Assembly (NCBI GenBank): GCA_048266425.1
Contig: JBLWZN010000012.1
Span: 1 to 64,000 of the forward strand
Origin: Cerina sp048266425
GTDB taxonomy: Bacteria > Bacteroidota > Bacteroidia > Flavobacteriales > Flavobacteriaceae
DNA: 64,000 nucleotides
Direction of reading: 5' to 3'
In this document: positions 18,337 through 28,066 of the stretch, piece by piece
Layout of the letters: every line of letters begins with the position of its first letter
How positions within the stretch are numbered: position 1 is the stretch's first letter
Notes under the pieces: generated by a model
What the model was told of the DNA's origin: nothing
Seen by the model: only the letters and a program-made list of their open reading frames with translations
Database searches by the model: none
Translations under genes and position numbers: made by a program

Positions 18337-19767
18337 ATGAAAAAGATAAACCCTTTAATGATTACAATTTTGCTGGCCGTGTTTCTTGCCATATCGTGCG
18401 ATGGAAAGAAAGAGAAGAAGGAAGGCGCTGTATCCTCCGAATTGTCCTTGGACTCCATAACCGCCATCACCAAAGAAGCCTATATTTACGGCTATCCAGT
18501 GGTTGATAACTACCGTATTCAATATGACTATTTTCAGGACAGTACCAGCACAGAATTTAAAGCGCCGTGGAATCATGTGGCAAATATCGCCCGTGTCTAT
18601 ACACCAAAGGATGTTGCGGTTCAGAGTCCAAATTCCGATACGCCGTATTCATTTGTGGGGTTTGATTTACGTGCAGAGCCTATTGTGATAACGACACCCG
18701 AAATTGAGAAAGATCGTTATTTTATGATCCAATTTATAGACGCCTACACCTTTAATTTTGATTATGTCGGCTCACGCACTACAGGAAACAATGCAGCGAA
18801 GTATATGGTTGCAGGCCCTAATTGGAATGGGGAAGCTCCTGCCGGCATAAATAAAGTCATAAAATCTGAAACCCAATTTGTAATGGCGTTTTACAGAACC
18901 CAACTTTTTAATCCCGCCGATATTGATAATGTAAAGAAAATTCAGGCGCAGTTTAAGGCGGAACCTTTATCCGCTTATTTGGGAACTGAACCTTCACCAG
19001 TTGAAAAGATTGATTTTCTTAAACCTATAACCCAGGATGAGCAAAAAGCCTCCTTGGAATTTTTCAAGGAGATGAATTTTGCTTTAAGATTTACACCACC
19101 TAATGCTACCGAAACAGAACTGATGTCCCGTTTTGCAAAAATTGGAGTAGGTCCCGGAAAGGAATTTGACGTTCAAAAACTATCTCCCGAAGTAAAAGCC
19201 GCAATGGAAAAGGGAATTCAGGAAGCTTGGGCAGAATTTTCAGGACTCAAGAAAAAATTTGATGCTGGTGAGATTACCTCCGGAGATGTTTTTGGAACTC
19301 GTGCGTATCTAAAAAACAACTACCTCTACAGGATGGCCGGGGATGTGATTGGTATCTTTGGAAACTCCAAAGAAGAGGCTATGTATCCGTTCTATGGTAT
19401 AGATTCCGACGGTAATAAACTGGACGGCTCAACCAATAAATACACCCTACATTTTGCTGAAGGAGAATTGCCACCTGTCAATGCGTTTTGGTCTTTAACC
19501 ATGTATAAAATGCCACAAAGTTTATTGGTAGATAATCCCATTAATAGGTATTTAGTGAATTCACCAATGATTCCAAATTTTGTGAAGGATAAGGATGGTG
19601 GAATTACACTATACATCCAAAATGAATCACCTGGAAAAGCGAAGGAAGCCAACTGGTTACCTGCGCCGAAAGGTCCGTTTGTTTTGGTGATGAGGCTTTA
19701 TTGGCCAAAAGAAGCTGCGCTGGATGGCAGTTGGAAAAAGCCGCCTCTTGAATTGGTGAAAAACTAG
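18337..19767 (+). CDS. DUF1254/DUF1214 lipoprotein 2
   Basis: A 476-residue lipoprotein (lipobox AISC, Cys21). It opens with the diagnostic DUF1254 stretch ITKEAYIYGYPVVDNYRI, continues with PNSDTPYSFVGFDLRAEPIVI and YFMIQFIDAYTFNFDYVGSR, and ends with the DUF1214 segment VNAFWSLTMYKMPQSLLVDNPINRY and LVMRLYWPKEAALDGSWKKPPLELVKN. It is similar in plan to the preceding protein but clearly diverged, so this is an old duplication rather than a recent one. It is 36 bp upstream of a porin-like gene, and the three genes probably share the promoter at 16333. Confidence 0.88.
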   Translation: MKKINPLMITILLAVFLAISCDGKKEKKEGAVSSELSLDSITAITKEAYIYGYPVVDNYRIQYDYFQDSTSTEFKAPWNHVANIARVYTPKDVAVQSPNSDTPYSFVGFDLRAEPIVITTPEIEKDRYFMIQFIDAYTFNFDYVGSRTTGNNAAKYMVAGPNWNGEAPAGINKVIKSETQFVMAFYRTQLFNPADIDNVKKIQAQFKAEPLSAYLGTEPSPVEKIDFLKPITQDEQKASLEFFKEMNFALRFTPPNATETELMSRFAKIGVGPGKEFDVQKLSPEVKAAMEKGIQEAWAEFSGLKKKFDAGEITSGDVFGTRAYLKNNYLYRMAGDVIGIFGNSKEEAMYPFYGIDSDGNKLDGSTNKYTLHFAEGELPPVNAFWSLTMYKMPQSLLVDNPINRYLVNSPMIPNFVKDKDGGITLYIQNESPGKAKEANWLPAPKGPFVLVMRLYWPKEAALDGSWKKPPLELVKN

Positions 19768-19803
19768 GAACAGTAATAATTAAAGGCGGAAAACTCGGTA
19801 ACA

Positions 19804-20610
19804 ATGAAAAAACTCAAATTATTAATACTAGCATTGCTACTCAGTGGTGTTAATGCAATAAGCCAAGAAAAGGAACAAGAACCAAAAGCTGGGGGCGACT
19901 TGGCAAATAAGATCCAAAACCCTATTGCAAACCTGATCAGCGTTCCCTTTCAAAACAACACGGATTTTGGGATCGGGCCATATGATCGTACCCGAAATAC
20001 CTTAAATATTCAACCGGTAATTCCGCTGACATTGAATGAAAACCTCAATTTAATTACACGGACTATTATACCCATTATGTCTCAACCTGTTGGACAAAGC
20101 GATAATGAATTTGGGTTGGGCGATATTAGTTTAAGCATGTTCCTAACACCAGCAAATCCAGGAAAGCTTATTTACGGGGGAGGATTAGCCTTGGGCCTGC
20201 CCACGGCGACCGATCAATATCTGGGCTCCGGAAAATGGACAGTAGGCCCCGCTATCGTATTGTTGGTACAACCGAAGGGTTGGACCATTGGTGCCTTGGT
20301 TCAAAATTCCTGGTCTTATGCAGGTGTTGGCAGCCGAAGCGATGTTAATTTCTTTTACTCCCAAATTTTTGTAACTAAAAATTTACAAAAGGGATGGTAT
20401 GTAAATACCGCGCCCATTATTACCGCAAATTGGGAAGCACCATCTGGCGATCAATGGACCATACCGTTAGGTGCCGGATTGGGAAAGCTATTTCGCTTGG
20501 GAAAATTACCGATAAATGCGCAAGCAGGATATTATTTTAACGTGGAAAAGCCTGCGGGCGGTGCGGATTCGCAATTGAGGATACAAGCTACCTTATTGTT
20601 TCCAAAGTAA
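19804..20610 (+). CDS. Porin-like outer-membrane protein (neuromedin U / MetA-pathway type)
   Basis: A 268-residue barrel protein with a signal peptide (cleavage near AISQ). GGDLANKIQNPIANLISVPFQNNTDFGIGP followed by TLNIQPVIPLTLNENLNLITRTIIPI is the hallmark of proteins annotated as neuromedin U or as putative MetA-pathway phenol degradation barrels. The last strand ends LRIQATLLFPK. Such proteins are predicted outer-membrane channels and are found next to DUF1254 genes and sulfatases. As last gene of the operon it parallels the barrel gene after the arylsulfatase on the other side of the regulator. Confidence 0.8.
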   Translation: MKKLKLLILALLLSGVNAISQEKEQEPKAGGDLANKIQNPIANLISVPFQNNTDFGIGPYDRTRNTLNIQPVIPLTLNENLNLITRTIIPIMSQPVGQSDNEFGLGDISLSMFLTPANPGKLIYGGGLALGLPTATDQYLGSGKWTVGPAIVLLVQPKGWTIGALVQNSWSYAGVGSRSDVNFFYSQIFVTKNLQKGWYVNTAPIITANWEAPSGDQWTIPLGAGLGKLFRLGKLPINAQAGYYFNVEKPAGGADSQLRIQATLLFPK

Positions 20611-20791
20611 TTGGTATCAGGGATTAAACGAAAACGTTTTATACCTTTTCTTGGGGGTAATTAGGCTAAAGTTTTATCTTTTTAATTTGAAGTACGATTT
20701 TTTTTCTGCTACAAGAAAAAATTCTGGATTCTTTGCTAAAATTACCTATAATTTGTATTGTACACGTACCGATAATAAAAAAATAAATGAG

Positions 20792-20799
20792 TAATTTTG
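20792..20799 (+). promoter_or_regulatory. Possible -7 element before helical secreted protein gene
   Basis: TAATTTTG matches TAnnTTTG, 105 bp upstream of the gene at 20905. It overlaps a 14-nt word, AAATGAGTAATTTT (20785-20798), repeated at 21593-21606 before pgi. No -33 TTTG at the normal distance. Confidence 0.35.
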
Positions 20800-20904
20800 A
20801 TGCCCTGGGCAAGGAACAGTTCAATAATGTCCCAAAGGGAATTTCCTGAAATTTAATTATACTTTTAACAATTTTATCATCTAACCATTAACTTTAAATT
20901 TATT

Positions 20905-21375
20905 ATGAAAAAAGTAGTTTTTATTATTGCCTTCGTTGCCTTTTCCTCAAGTGTCATGGCACAAAGCGCCCAAGAAGAGGTAGATATGCTCCAATCCGTT
21001 TTTGGCATGGAAAAGAAAGCCATGGTAGCCGAATTTATTCAATTGGAAGGGGCCCAATCAGATGCCTTTTGGACGCTTTACGACGAGTATGAAGCCAAAC
21101 GAAAACAACTTGGTCAACGACGACTTGCCCTATTGGAAGCGTACGCAGATACCTATGATTCCATGAATGATGCCACGGCAGAAGCTATCCTTAAGGATAT
21201 GATGAGCCTTCAGACCGCTACCGATAAATTGATCAGTACCTACGCCAAAAAAATCAAGAAAAAAGTCAATGTAAAATCGGCTGCCCAGTTCTACCAGATA
21301 GAAGGATATATCCTGAGCAAGATTCGCGCCACTATTTTGGAAAACATTCCAGTGATCGGAAGTATGTCCAATTAG
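20905..21375 (+). CDS. Small secreted helical protein
   Basis: A 156-residue protein with a signal peptide (SSVMAQ). The mature part is almost entirely helical, with a conserved-looking FWTLYDEYEAKRKQLGQRRLALLEAYAD and then MMSLQTATDKLISTYAKKIKKKVNVKSAAQFYQIEGYI. The pattern of a helical bundle with an LTxxQ-like turn recalls Spy/CpxP periplasmic stress proteins, but no LTxxQ motif is present, so the match is structural only. It is monocistronic, with its own terminator. I do not recognise a named family. Confidence 0.65.
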   Translation: MKKVVFIIAFVAFSSSVMAQSAQEEVDMLQSVFGMEKKAMVAEFIQLEGAQSDAFWTLYDEYEAKRKQLGQRRLALLEAYADTYDSMNDATAEAILKDMMSLQTATDKLISTYAKKIKKKVNVKSAAQFYQIEGYILSKIRATILENIPVIGSMSN

Positions 21376-21410
21376 TATTTGGGTATTTAGATATATTATT
21401 TGACGTCAAT

Positions 21411-21444
21411 AAAAATCACCCACTGGGAACAGTGGGTGATTTTT
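21411..21444. terminator. Rho-independent terminator
   Basis: AAAAATCACCCACT-GGGAAC-AGTGGGTGATTTTT, a long perfect stem followed by a T-run, 35 bp after the stop of the helical secreted protein. Confidence 0.9.
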
Positions 21445-21665
21445 TTCTTTAGAATAAACCCCTATGAATTTTAAAGTTGATGGGAGATCGATTTTAATTA
21501 TTCCTATACGTTGGTGTTCCCAAGCTACAGTTGCTGGTCAAAGGAATTATGGGACTCAAAAAAGTTAAATGTATCCAATAATAATTGAGTGGAAATGAGT
21601 AATTTTAACCTCTTGACTTTTTATTTTTTCGACTTCTTTACCCTAAACAAAATTCCAAAACAAAA

Positions 21666-23312
21666 ATGATCCCAAAAATAGATCCCACAAAAACATCCGC
21701 TTGGAAAGCCCTTACCGTCCACTATTCCATGATGAAAGAAAAGCAAATGAAAGATTTGTTCCAGCAGGATCCCGATCGATTTGCCAAGTTTTCAATCAAT
21801 TTTGGGGATTTGCTTTTCGATTATTCCAAAAACATTGTTACCCAAGAAACGATAGGCCATTTCCTTCAGCTGGCCGATGAGTGCCAATTGGGAACGGCTA
21901 TTGAAGCAATGTTCAATGGGGAAAATATAAACGAGACCGAGGACCGAGCTGTTATGCATACCGCGCTAAGAAGCTTTTCCACCGATGCGATAAGGGTTGA
22001 AGGTCTTGATATTATGCCCGAAATAAGGGAAGCTCGGGAAAAAATGAAGTCCTTTTGCCAAAGGGTCCATAGCGGGGAATGGAAAGGATATTCGGGCAAG
22101 AAAATTAAAAACATTGTAAATATCGGTATCGGGGGCAGCGACTTGGGCCCGGTAATGGTTACCGAGGCCTTGCGTCCTTATTGGGTTGGGGATATCCGCG
22201 CCTTTTTTGTTTCCAACGTAGATGGCACCCACATAGTAGAAACCCTGAAAGGCCTTGATCCCGAAGAAACCCTTTTTCTGATTGCCTCAAAAACCTTTAC
22301 CACCCAGGAAACTATGACCAATGCCCATACCGCTAGGGAGTGGTTTTTAAAATCGGCAAAGGAAGCAAAACACGTTGCCCTTCATTTTGTGGCCCTCTCC
22401 ACCAATGAAAAAGGAGTGGTCGATTTTGGAATTTCTCCAGAAAACATGTTCGTCTTTTGGGATTGGGTAGGAGGGCGTTATAGTTTGTGGAGCAGTATTG
22501 GCCTTTCCATAGCACTGACAATAGGTTACCATAATTTTGAGCAACTATTGAAAGGTGCCGAAGCAATGGACCATCATTTTAAAACGGTCAAATTTAAGGA
22601 GAACATTCCCGTTATCATGGGATTGTTAGGAATTTGGTATACCAATTTCTTCGGTGCGGAAACTGAAGCCATTCTGCCCTATGACCAATATATGCATCGT
22701 TTTGCCGCATATTTTCAGCAAGGGAATATGGAGAGCAACGGCAAACATACGGACAGAAATGGTAAGGACGTTACCTATAGCACCGGACCGGTGGTTTGGG
22801 GAGAGCCGGGAACCAATGGTCAACATGCGTTTTATCAACTCATACACCAAGGTACCCATATAATCCCCTGCGATTTTATTGCACCCGCAATCAGCCACAA
22901 TCCGATCGGAGATCACCATCTTAAATTGATCTCCAATTTTTTCGCCCAGACTGAGGCCTTGATGAACGGAAAGGATAGGGAACAAGTGGCCGGGGAACTA
23001 AAAAATATGGATAAGGCGAAAATTGAAAAATTGATACCTTTTAAGGTTTTTGAAGGTAACCGGCCAACCAATTCCTTTCTGTTAAAGAAGTTGACCCCGT
23101 TCTCCTTGGGTTCCCTGATAGCCATGTACGAGCATAAAATATTTGTACAGGGTATTATCTGGAATATTTTTAGCTTTGATCAATGGGGGGTGGAATTGGG
23201 CAAACAACTGGCCAATAAGGTACTGCCGGAATTGGCTAATGACGCCGTAATTACTTCCCACGATACGTCGACAAACGGGTTGATCAATGCCTATAAAAAG
23301 TGGCGAAATTAA
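21666..23312 (+). CDS. pgi: Glucose-6-phosphate isomerase
   Basis: A 548-residue cytosolic enzyme that interconverts glucose 6-phosphate and fructose 6-phosphate in glycolysis and gluconeogenesis. It has full family length and both signatures: NIGIGGSDLGPVM near residue 155 and the late signature GQHAFYQLIHQGTHIIPCDF. The catalytic Glu is in NGKHT-containing MESNGKH neighbourhood (about residue 357) and the catalytic Lys near the C-terminus in SFDQWGVELGKQLA. No neighbour is linked to sugar metabolism; the gene seems to be alone in its transcription unit. Confidence 0.97.
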   Translation: MIPKIDPTKTSAWKALTVHYSMMKEKQMKDLFQQDPDRFAKFSINFGDLLFDYSKNIVTQETIGHFLQLADECQLGTAIEAMFNGENINETEDRAVMHTALRSFSTDAIRVEGLDIMPEIREAREKMKSFCQRVHSGEWKGYSGKKIKNIVNIGIGGSDLGPVMVTEALRPYWVGDIRAFFVSNVDGTHIVETLKGLDPEETLFLIASKTFTTQETMTNAHTAREWFLKSAKEAKHVALHFVALSTNEKGVVDFGISPENMFVFWDWVGGRYSLWSSIGLSIALTIGYHNFEQLLKGAEAMDHHFKTVKFKENIPVIMGLLGIWYTNFFGAETEAILPYDQYMHRFAAYFQQGNMESNGKHTDRNGKDVTYSTGPVVWGEPGTNGQHAFYQLIHQGTHIIPCDFIAPAISHNPIGDHHLKLISNFFAQTEALMNGKDREQVAGELKNMDKAKIEKLIPFKVFEGNRPTNSFLLKKLTPFSLGSLIAMYEHKIFVQGIIWNIFSFDQWGVELGKQLANKVLPELANDAVITSHDTSTNGLINAYKKWRN

Positions 23313-23489
23313 ACAGGAATATAAGGTTGCCCAAAAATAGGGCTTAAGGTCGGCAAACCGGCTATGGTTCAATTTAATGGAAATAGTTTTGTTGCTTTCC
23401 GCCCCTTTCTCATCCGGCTTCCAGTCGAAGAACCAGGGAATATCCCGACAAATCCGAATGGCAGGATATGGTCCCTGGTCGATCCAAAA

Positions 23490-24338
23490 CTAACTCTTAT
23501 CCATATAGGGAAGGACCATAAACGGAATATTGATGTTGATCCCTATTTCTTTAATAATGGGCTCTACAAACAATCGTTCCAAAAAAGTGTGCTTGTTTCG
23601 CACCATAACCAATAGATCTATGCTTTTCTTTGATTGAAATTGATTGATTGCTTCAATAACCCCTTGATCCGGCAAATCGTGAAATTTATGGGTTGTTTTA
23701 TCCAGTATGGATTCGAGCTTTTGTTTGTTCTTCCCTTGTTCCTCTGTTATCCCATAACCGGCGGACACATGGATTACATCGACGTTTGAGCCGTTACTTT
23801 TGGAGATATCCAAAAGTGGTTGTAACTGTTCTGTATCAAAATTTATTTCATAATCCGTAGGAAAGAGAATCGACTTTAGGGGTTCAAATTCAAATTCCGA
23901 GGGTACGGCCATAACTGGACAAGTAGCTTTGTTAATAACCTGGACGGTGTTGGTGCCAAAAAGAATTTCCTTGGCCCCGGTCACTCCCTTTGTCCCCATA
24001 ACGATCAAATCTGTCTTTTCACTTGCGGTCATATTTAGAACCTCATCCGTTAGGGTATTAAAGGCTGCACGCGTTACAAAGGTGTGTTCGGGATTGTCAA
24101 ACTCACGCATTAACCGCTCCTGTAATTCTTGCAATTGCTTTATGGACTTTACTTGGTAAGAATCTCCCAGCCCCACTTGGCTCGGGCTATAGAATAAATA
24201 TTCTACCTGGAAAATTGGCGGGGTATAGGTATGCAGCAAATAAAAGGTGGTTTCTTGACCTTTATAAAGTTGCACGGCATACCTTATTGCGTTATAGGCA
24301 TTGTCCGAAAAATCAGTGGGGACCAAAACTTTTTTCAT
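23490..24338 (-). CDS. Universal stress protein, tandem UspA domains (1)
   Basis: A 282-residue cytosolic protein with two UspA domains. The first opens KKVLVPTDFSDNAYNAIRYAVQLY and has the nucleotide-binding type end DLIVMGTKGVTGAKEILFGTNTVQVINKATCPVMAVP (G-x2-G-x9-G/S-like). The second begins KSILFPTDYEINFDTEQL and is degenerate at its ATP motif, ending VMVRNKHTFLERLFVEPIIKEIG. This tandem plan is the usual Bacteroidetes form. Two more copies lie at 35292 and 40899; this one is not beside a palindromic FNR-type site that I could confirm. Confidence 0.9.
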   Translation of the reverse strand: MKKVLVPTDFSDNAYNAIRYAVQLYKGQETTFYLLHTYTPPIFQVEYLFYSPSQVGLGDSYQVKSIKQLQELQERLMREFDNPEHTFVTRAAFNTLTDEVLNMTASEKTDLIVMGTKGVTGAKEILFGTNTVQVINKATCPVMAVPSEFEFEPLKSILFPTDYEINFDTEQLQPLLDISKSNGSNVDVIHVSAGYGITEEQGKNKQKLESILDKTTHKFHDLPDQGVIEAINQFQSKKSIDLLVMVRNKHTFLERLFVEPIIKEIGININIPFMVLPYMDKS

Positions 24339-24590
24339 CTATTTATTTTTATTGTTTTTAAAAGGTGTTCATGAACCTTCGGTTTCGCCAATAAACATCT
24401 TGGTGGGTATCAAGAATGGATAAGGCTCATTTCATATGATATATACTTTGATGTAAAAGTAGTGTAAATCCTTATCAAATAAAATGATATCCATCAGGTA
24501 GGAGTATTGAATTTTCATTTATCGCGCATGGAACGGTTTGAAACTCGCTCTTAGGCATCGTTCGCATCGGTGGTACAGCCAGGGCGGACT
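24339..24590. other. Intergenic, no gene
   Basis: About 250 bp between two leftward genes. It contains partial palindromes (ATGATATATACTT at 24436 and ATGAT-ATCC-ATCAG at 24484) that resemble half FNR-type sites but lack a correctly placed -7 element. Confidence 0.35.
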
Positions 24591-25652
24591 TTAAAGCCCG
24601 ACATCCCCAAGTCCTGGATTTGTAGTGGGGGTCAGCACCCCATTTTTTAAGTTGAAAAGCCCCGTAATCGGATCGTTCAATAGATCTAAGTGGCCGTCCA
24701 GGTCTGCGTAGTGGATATTGCGTCTGGATAGGGCAAAATGAAGCCCTGCGGCAATGCCCAGGGAACATTCATCGTTGCAGCCGACCATTACCTTCAAATT
24801 TGCCGATTTTGCAACAGAATTGATATGCATGCCTTCCATGATGCCACCGACCTTCATTAATTTGATGTTGATCATATCCACCCTTCCTTTCCGGGCAAGG
24901 CGAAATACATCTTTTAAGGTTTTCAGACTTTCATCGGCCATTACAGGAATATGTACCTGGTCGGTAACTTTTCCCAGGTTTTCCTCTTGCCCTTGTTGGG
25001 TGGGCTGCTCAAAAATCTCGATCCCAACCTTGGCCGTTTTTTTGACAAAGGAAACGGACTCATTGACCGTATATCCTTGGTTTCCATCGAAACGAAGGGT
25101 AATATTCGGGAATTGTTCCCGGATCTTGACCATTTTTTCGATGTCTTCCTGTAGATTGCCGCCTCCTTTAATTTTCAGGATGGTAAATCCCTGGCCTACA
25201 CAATCCCGGGCTTGCGAAAGCGTCTGGTCCAAGGGTAAAATACCGATGGTAATACTGGTGGGGATACTGCCCCTGTAGCCCCCTAAAAAACGAAATAACG
25301 GCACCCCGGCCTTTTTTGAGATGAGGTCGTGCAACGCCATATCGACCATGGTCAAGGTCGACGATTTTGGTCCCAGCATTTGTCGGAGTTCTGCCAATAT
25401 TAACGCATAGGTAAACGGGTCTTTGCCTATCAGATAGGGTTGTATAATGTCTTTTATTAAATTTTCCACCTCGGTAGGGGATTCCCCCGTCACTATCGGA
25501 TCTGGGGCAGAACAACCATATCCGACAACAGTGGATCCGGTCTCTAATTTTAATATGAAATTGGTAGCTTTTGAAATGGTTTCGTACGCGATGGTGTATG
25601 GAATGGCCAACTTAAGATCCAAACGCTCATATGATATTTTGGTTATTTTCAA
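24591..25652 (-). CDS. Dipeptide epimerase / DgcA-like enolase-superfamily enzyme
   Basis: A 353-residue enolase-superfamily enzyme of the muconate lactonising group. The catalytic set is complete: Lys160 and Lys162 in ILKIKGGG, Asp189 in RFDGNQ, Glu215 in EIFEQP, Asp240 in MADES and Lys264 in INIKLMKVGG. This is the pattern of L-Ala-D/L-Glu epimerases. Because the next gene upstream encodes a DUF1611 protein, an alternative is DgcA, reported in marine bacteria to epimerise N-acetyl-D-glutamate made by DgcN. Sequence alone does not separate the two. It lies about 140 bp downstream of the DUF1611 gene on the same strand. Confidence 0.85.
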   Translation of the reverse strand: MKITKISYERLDLKLAIPYTIAYETISKATNFILKLETGSTVVGYGCSAPDPIVTGESPTEVENLIKDIIQPYLIGKDPFTYALILAELRQMLGPKSSTLTMVDMALHDLISKKAGVPLFRFLGGYRGSIPTSITIGILPLDQTLSQARDCVGQGFTILKIKGGGNLQEDIEKMVKIREQFPNITLRFDGNQGYTVNESVSFVKKTAKVGIEIFEQPTQQGQEENLGKVTDQVHIPVMADESLKTLKDVFRLARKGRVDMINIKLMKVGGIMEGMHINSVAKSANLKVMVGCNDECSLGIAAGLHFALSRRNIHYADLDGHLDLLNDPITGLFNLKNGVLTPTTNPGLGDVGL

Positions 25653-25794
25653 CGGCAGATATTTATATTTTATTTGAAGGAAAGACCAGCCCGAAAGTTT
25701 CGTACTGGCAGGTTGAATTTATCAATCGACATTTGGTCCCGATAATTAGCGGGAGGTGCCCAGAACTATGATGGCTCATTTATGGACGATCTTT

Positions 25795-26871
25795 TCATTC
25801 CATTTTTTCCTTTATGACCTGTATTAGCCCCTCTGGACCATGTGCCAATACATCGAACGCTGGTAATTTGGTTTCCAGAACAATATTTTTACAAGCCTCT
25901 CTGATTTCATCGTCGGTTTCCATCAATTCATGGTTAACGGTAATGGCAATAACTTTTTTTCCGGAAATAGTCTCTATCGCATGGATCTGTTCGTTTAAGG
26001 AATGCAATTTATATCCTGGAAAGCCATCGTATTCCACCCGCTTTGGGGCGTGTTGCAGTATCACAAAGTCCGGTCTCCCCGCCGCCAAGATCTCGAAACC
26101 GCCCGGATAGGCAGGATTCATTAAACTGCCCTGTCCCTCGATGACAATAACATCTGGATTTTCGTTTTTGTAGGCACTGACTACGGCATGTTCTATTTCG
26201 CCGGATACAAAATCGTTGATACAGCTGTCCATGACCATACTGTATTTGGCACCTTGCATCCATGCTGTTTGGCCTGTACCTATCATCTGGGCCTTAAGCC
26301 CTTCCTTTCGTAGCCCATGTACGATTATCCAAGAGGTAGTTCGCTTGCCCAAAGCGGAATCGGTGCCCAATACGGCCAATTTAAGACAGTCTACCTTTTC
26401 GATTTCTCCCGTAAAAAAGTGGAGCTTGTCCCTATCAGGAGTTTTTCGAACATCCCTTATTTTGCAATGGTGAGCTTCCGCCAATTGGGTCAGTTCCTTG
26501 TCATTGGTCAGGAAATCATGAAGACCGCTATCCACGTTCCACCCAAAGGTCAGGGCCTTTTTTATGGTCGATTTTGCTTCGGAGGGCAACCTTCCGCCAT
26601 CCGGTGCTAGCCCAATGACCAATGATCGCGGGGTGTTCCCAGATCGTTCAAGCGAATTTCGGGCAGATTCAATATCCTTAAAAATGGGAATTCCATTGGG
26701 TTTTCCATCCAAAACCTCCCCGGCATCCAGACCTTCATATTTTTCATCCAAGACCCCTACAATATCATATCGCTCCGTAAAGCGTACCAACCCATGTGCG
26801 GTCTTCCCGTTGGGAGTATTGAAAGCTCCTTCGCAATACACAAGGGCTTTACCATCTATCGATTCTTTCAT
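25795..26871 (-). CDS. DUF1611 P-loop protein (DgcN-like)
   Basis: A 358-residue cytosolic protein of the DUF1611 family. The N-terminal Rossmann-like part (residues 1-150) precedes a P-loop domain with GTDSALGKRT at residues 169-178 and VIVIEGQGSLMNPAYPGG (about residues 245-262). DUF1611 includes DgcN, described as the D-glutamate N-acetyltransferase of marine bacteria, and is nearly always next to a dipeptide epimerase gene. That neighbourhood is present here. I infer D-glutamate use, possibly from peptidoglycan debris, rather than cell-wall recycling alone. Confidence 0.82.
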   Translation of the reverse strand: MKESIDGKALVYCEGAFNTPNGKTAHGLVRFTERYDIVGVLDEKYEGLDAGEVLDGKPNGIPIFKDIESARNSLERSGNTPRSLVIGLAPDGGRLPSEAKSTIKKALTFGWNVDSGLHDFLTNDKELTQLAEAHHCKIRDVRKTPDRDKLHFFTGEIEKVDCLKLAVLGTDSALGKRTTSWIIVHGLRKEGLKAQMIGTGQTAWMQGAKYSMVMDSCINDFVSGEIEHAVVSAYKNENPDVIVIEGQGSLMNPAYPGGFEILAAGRPDFVILQHAPKRVEYDGFPGYKLHSLNEQIHAIETISGKKVIAITVNHELMETDDEIREACKNIVLETKLPAFDVLAHGPEGLIQVIKEKME

Positions 26872-27004
26872 TTTATTCTTTTAGTTAAAGGTTACCCGTT
26901 ATTTAATTTTGGCTACTTTGGTATGATTTGCTCTTCGCATTACGCGCTATACGATTAAAAAGCGTAAAGCGATATGCACGAGCGATGGGACATATGGTTG
27001 GGCT

Positions 27005-28066
27005 TCAATTTTTAGCAGTTAGGACCGCAACAAAACGGCTAGGTTCAAAATTTAGTTTTTCATCCATTTCCAACAAGGCGATCAGTCCGGCTGTGGCGGC
27101 GGGTAAAATCTTGAATCCTTCTGTTTTAGCCAGCAAGGCGGTCATTTCCCTTAGCTTTTTGTCGCTGATATTAAAGGCGTCCCCCTTGGACTCCCTTAAG
27201 GCGTATAGTGCTTCTTCCCCGTCAAAGCTATGCCAATTGATCAACGGTTCATTGTATTTCGTTTCCTTGATGGATTCTGGCTTTAAATCCTTGCAATAGT
27301 CCAGTCCCAATAAAAAAGATTGAACAATGGGATTTTTTTTAGAAGACGACGCGGCGATCATCTTGGGAATGTTGGAGGTCTTCCCTCGTTTGTACAAACT
27401 AACGAAACCCCTGTAAATTCCGGCGAACAAAGTTCCGTTCGAAACCGGTACGGCACAGTATTTTGGGGCATCCCCAAGTTCTTCATAAATTTCCATAGCA
27501 ATCTGGGAGTAGGCCGATATCTGTAAGGCCGTATTGGAGCCCCCTGGATTTGCGTCGTACCATTCGTTTTGTTTTGCCAATTCGCTGCTAGCCTTGACAA
27601 CATCCTCGTAACTTCCGTGCTTTCTGATGATCTCTGCCCCAAGCGCTTCCATTTCTACGATGCGATCCGTATGGTACGATTCCGGAATATAGATCTTGCA
27701 GTCAATTCCTGCCAAATTTGCGGCCAGTGCAACCGCAACCCCATAATTGCCACACGTGGCCAAGGATACGGTATGGTATTCCCTGCGGAGAGCGTCGTAG
27801 ATCTGGGCAAAGGCAATTCGGTCCTTTTGGGTGCCTGTGGGGTTATCCCCTTCATATTTTATATATAATTGGCGGATATTGAACTCCCGCTCCAGCGTTT
27901 TGGCGCGATTTAAACCGGTATCCCCAACTTCAAGGTTGATGATATCCTCGTACGATTCGAGACGATCGACCATGGATTTACTTTGGTCCCTTACCAAATT
28001 GGCCAATTGCTGCGCTTCTTGGGAAACTTTGTTTTCGGCTGTTTTTACACCATCCTTTAAGTCCAC
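27005..28066 (-). CDS. PLP-dependent threonine-synthase-like enzyme
   Basis: A 353-residue fold type II PLP enzyme. The Schiff-base Lys is Lys81 in NPTGTQKDRIA, and the phosphate/carboxylate loop is TCGNYGVAVALAANLAG (about residue 117). PVSNGTLFAGIYRG and ILPAATAGL complete the core. It is closest in plan to threonine synthase and related lyases but shorter and without the N-terminal threonine synthase domain, so I do not name a substrate. It lies upstream of the DgcN-like and DgcA-like genes on the same strand, about 130 bp away; it may act on an amino acid from that route. Confidence 0.78.
   Translation of the reverse strand: MDLKDGVKTAENKVSQEAQQLANLVRDQSKSMVDRLESYEDIINLEVGDTGLNRAKTLEREFNIRQLYIKYEGDNPTGTQKDRIAFAQIYDALRREYHTVSLATCGNYGVAVALAANLAGIDCKIYIPESYHTDRIVEMEALGAEIIRKHGSYEDVVKASSELAKQNEWYDANPGGSNTALQISAYSQIAMEIYEELGDAPKYCAVPVSNGTLFAGIYRGFVSLYKRGKTSNIPKMIAASSSKKNPIVQSFLLGLDYCKDLKPESIKETKYNEPLINWHSFDGEEALYALRESKGDAFNISDKKLREMTALLAKTEGFKILPAATAGLIALLEMDEKLNFEPSRFVAVLTAKN

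Noticed and set aside
24436..24497. Partial FNR-type sites before universal stress protein 1
   Set aside because: ATGATATATACTT and ATGAT-ATCC-ATCAG lack the second arm or a correctly spaced -7 element.
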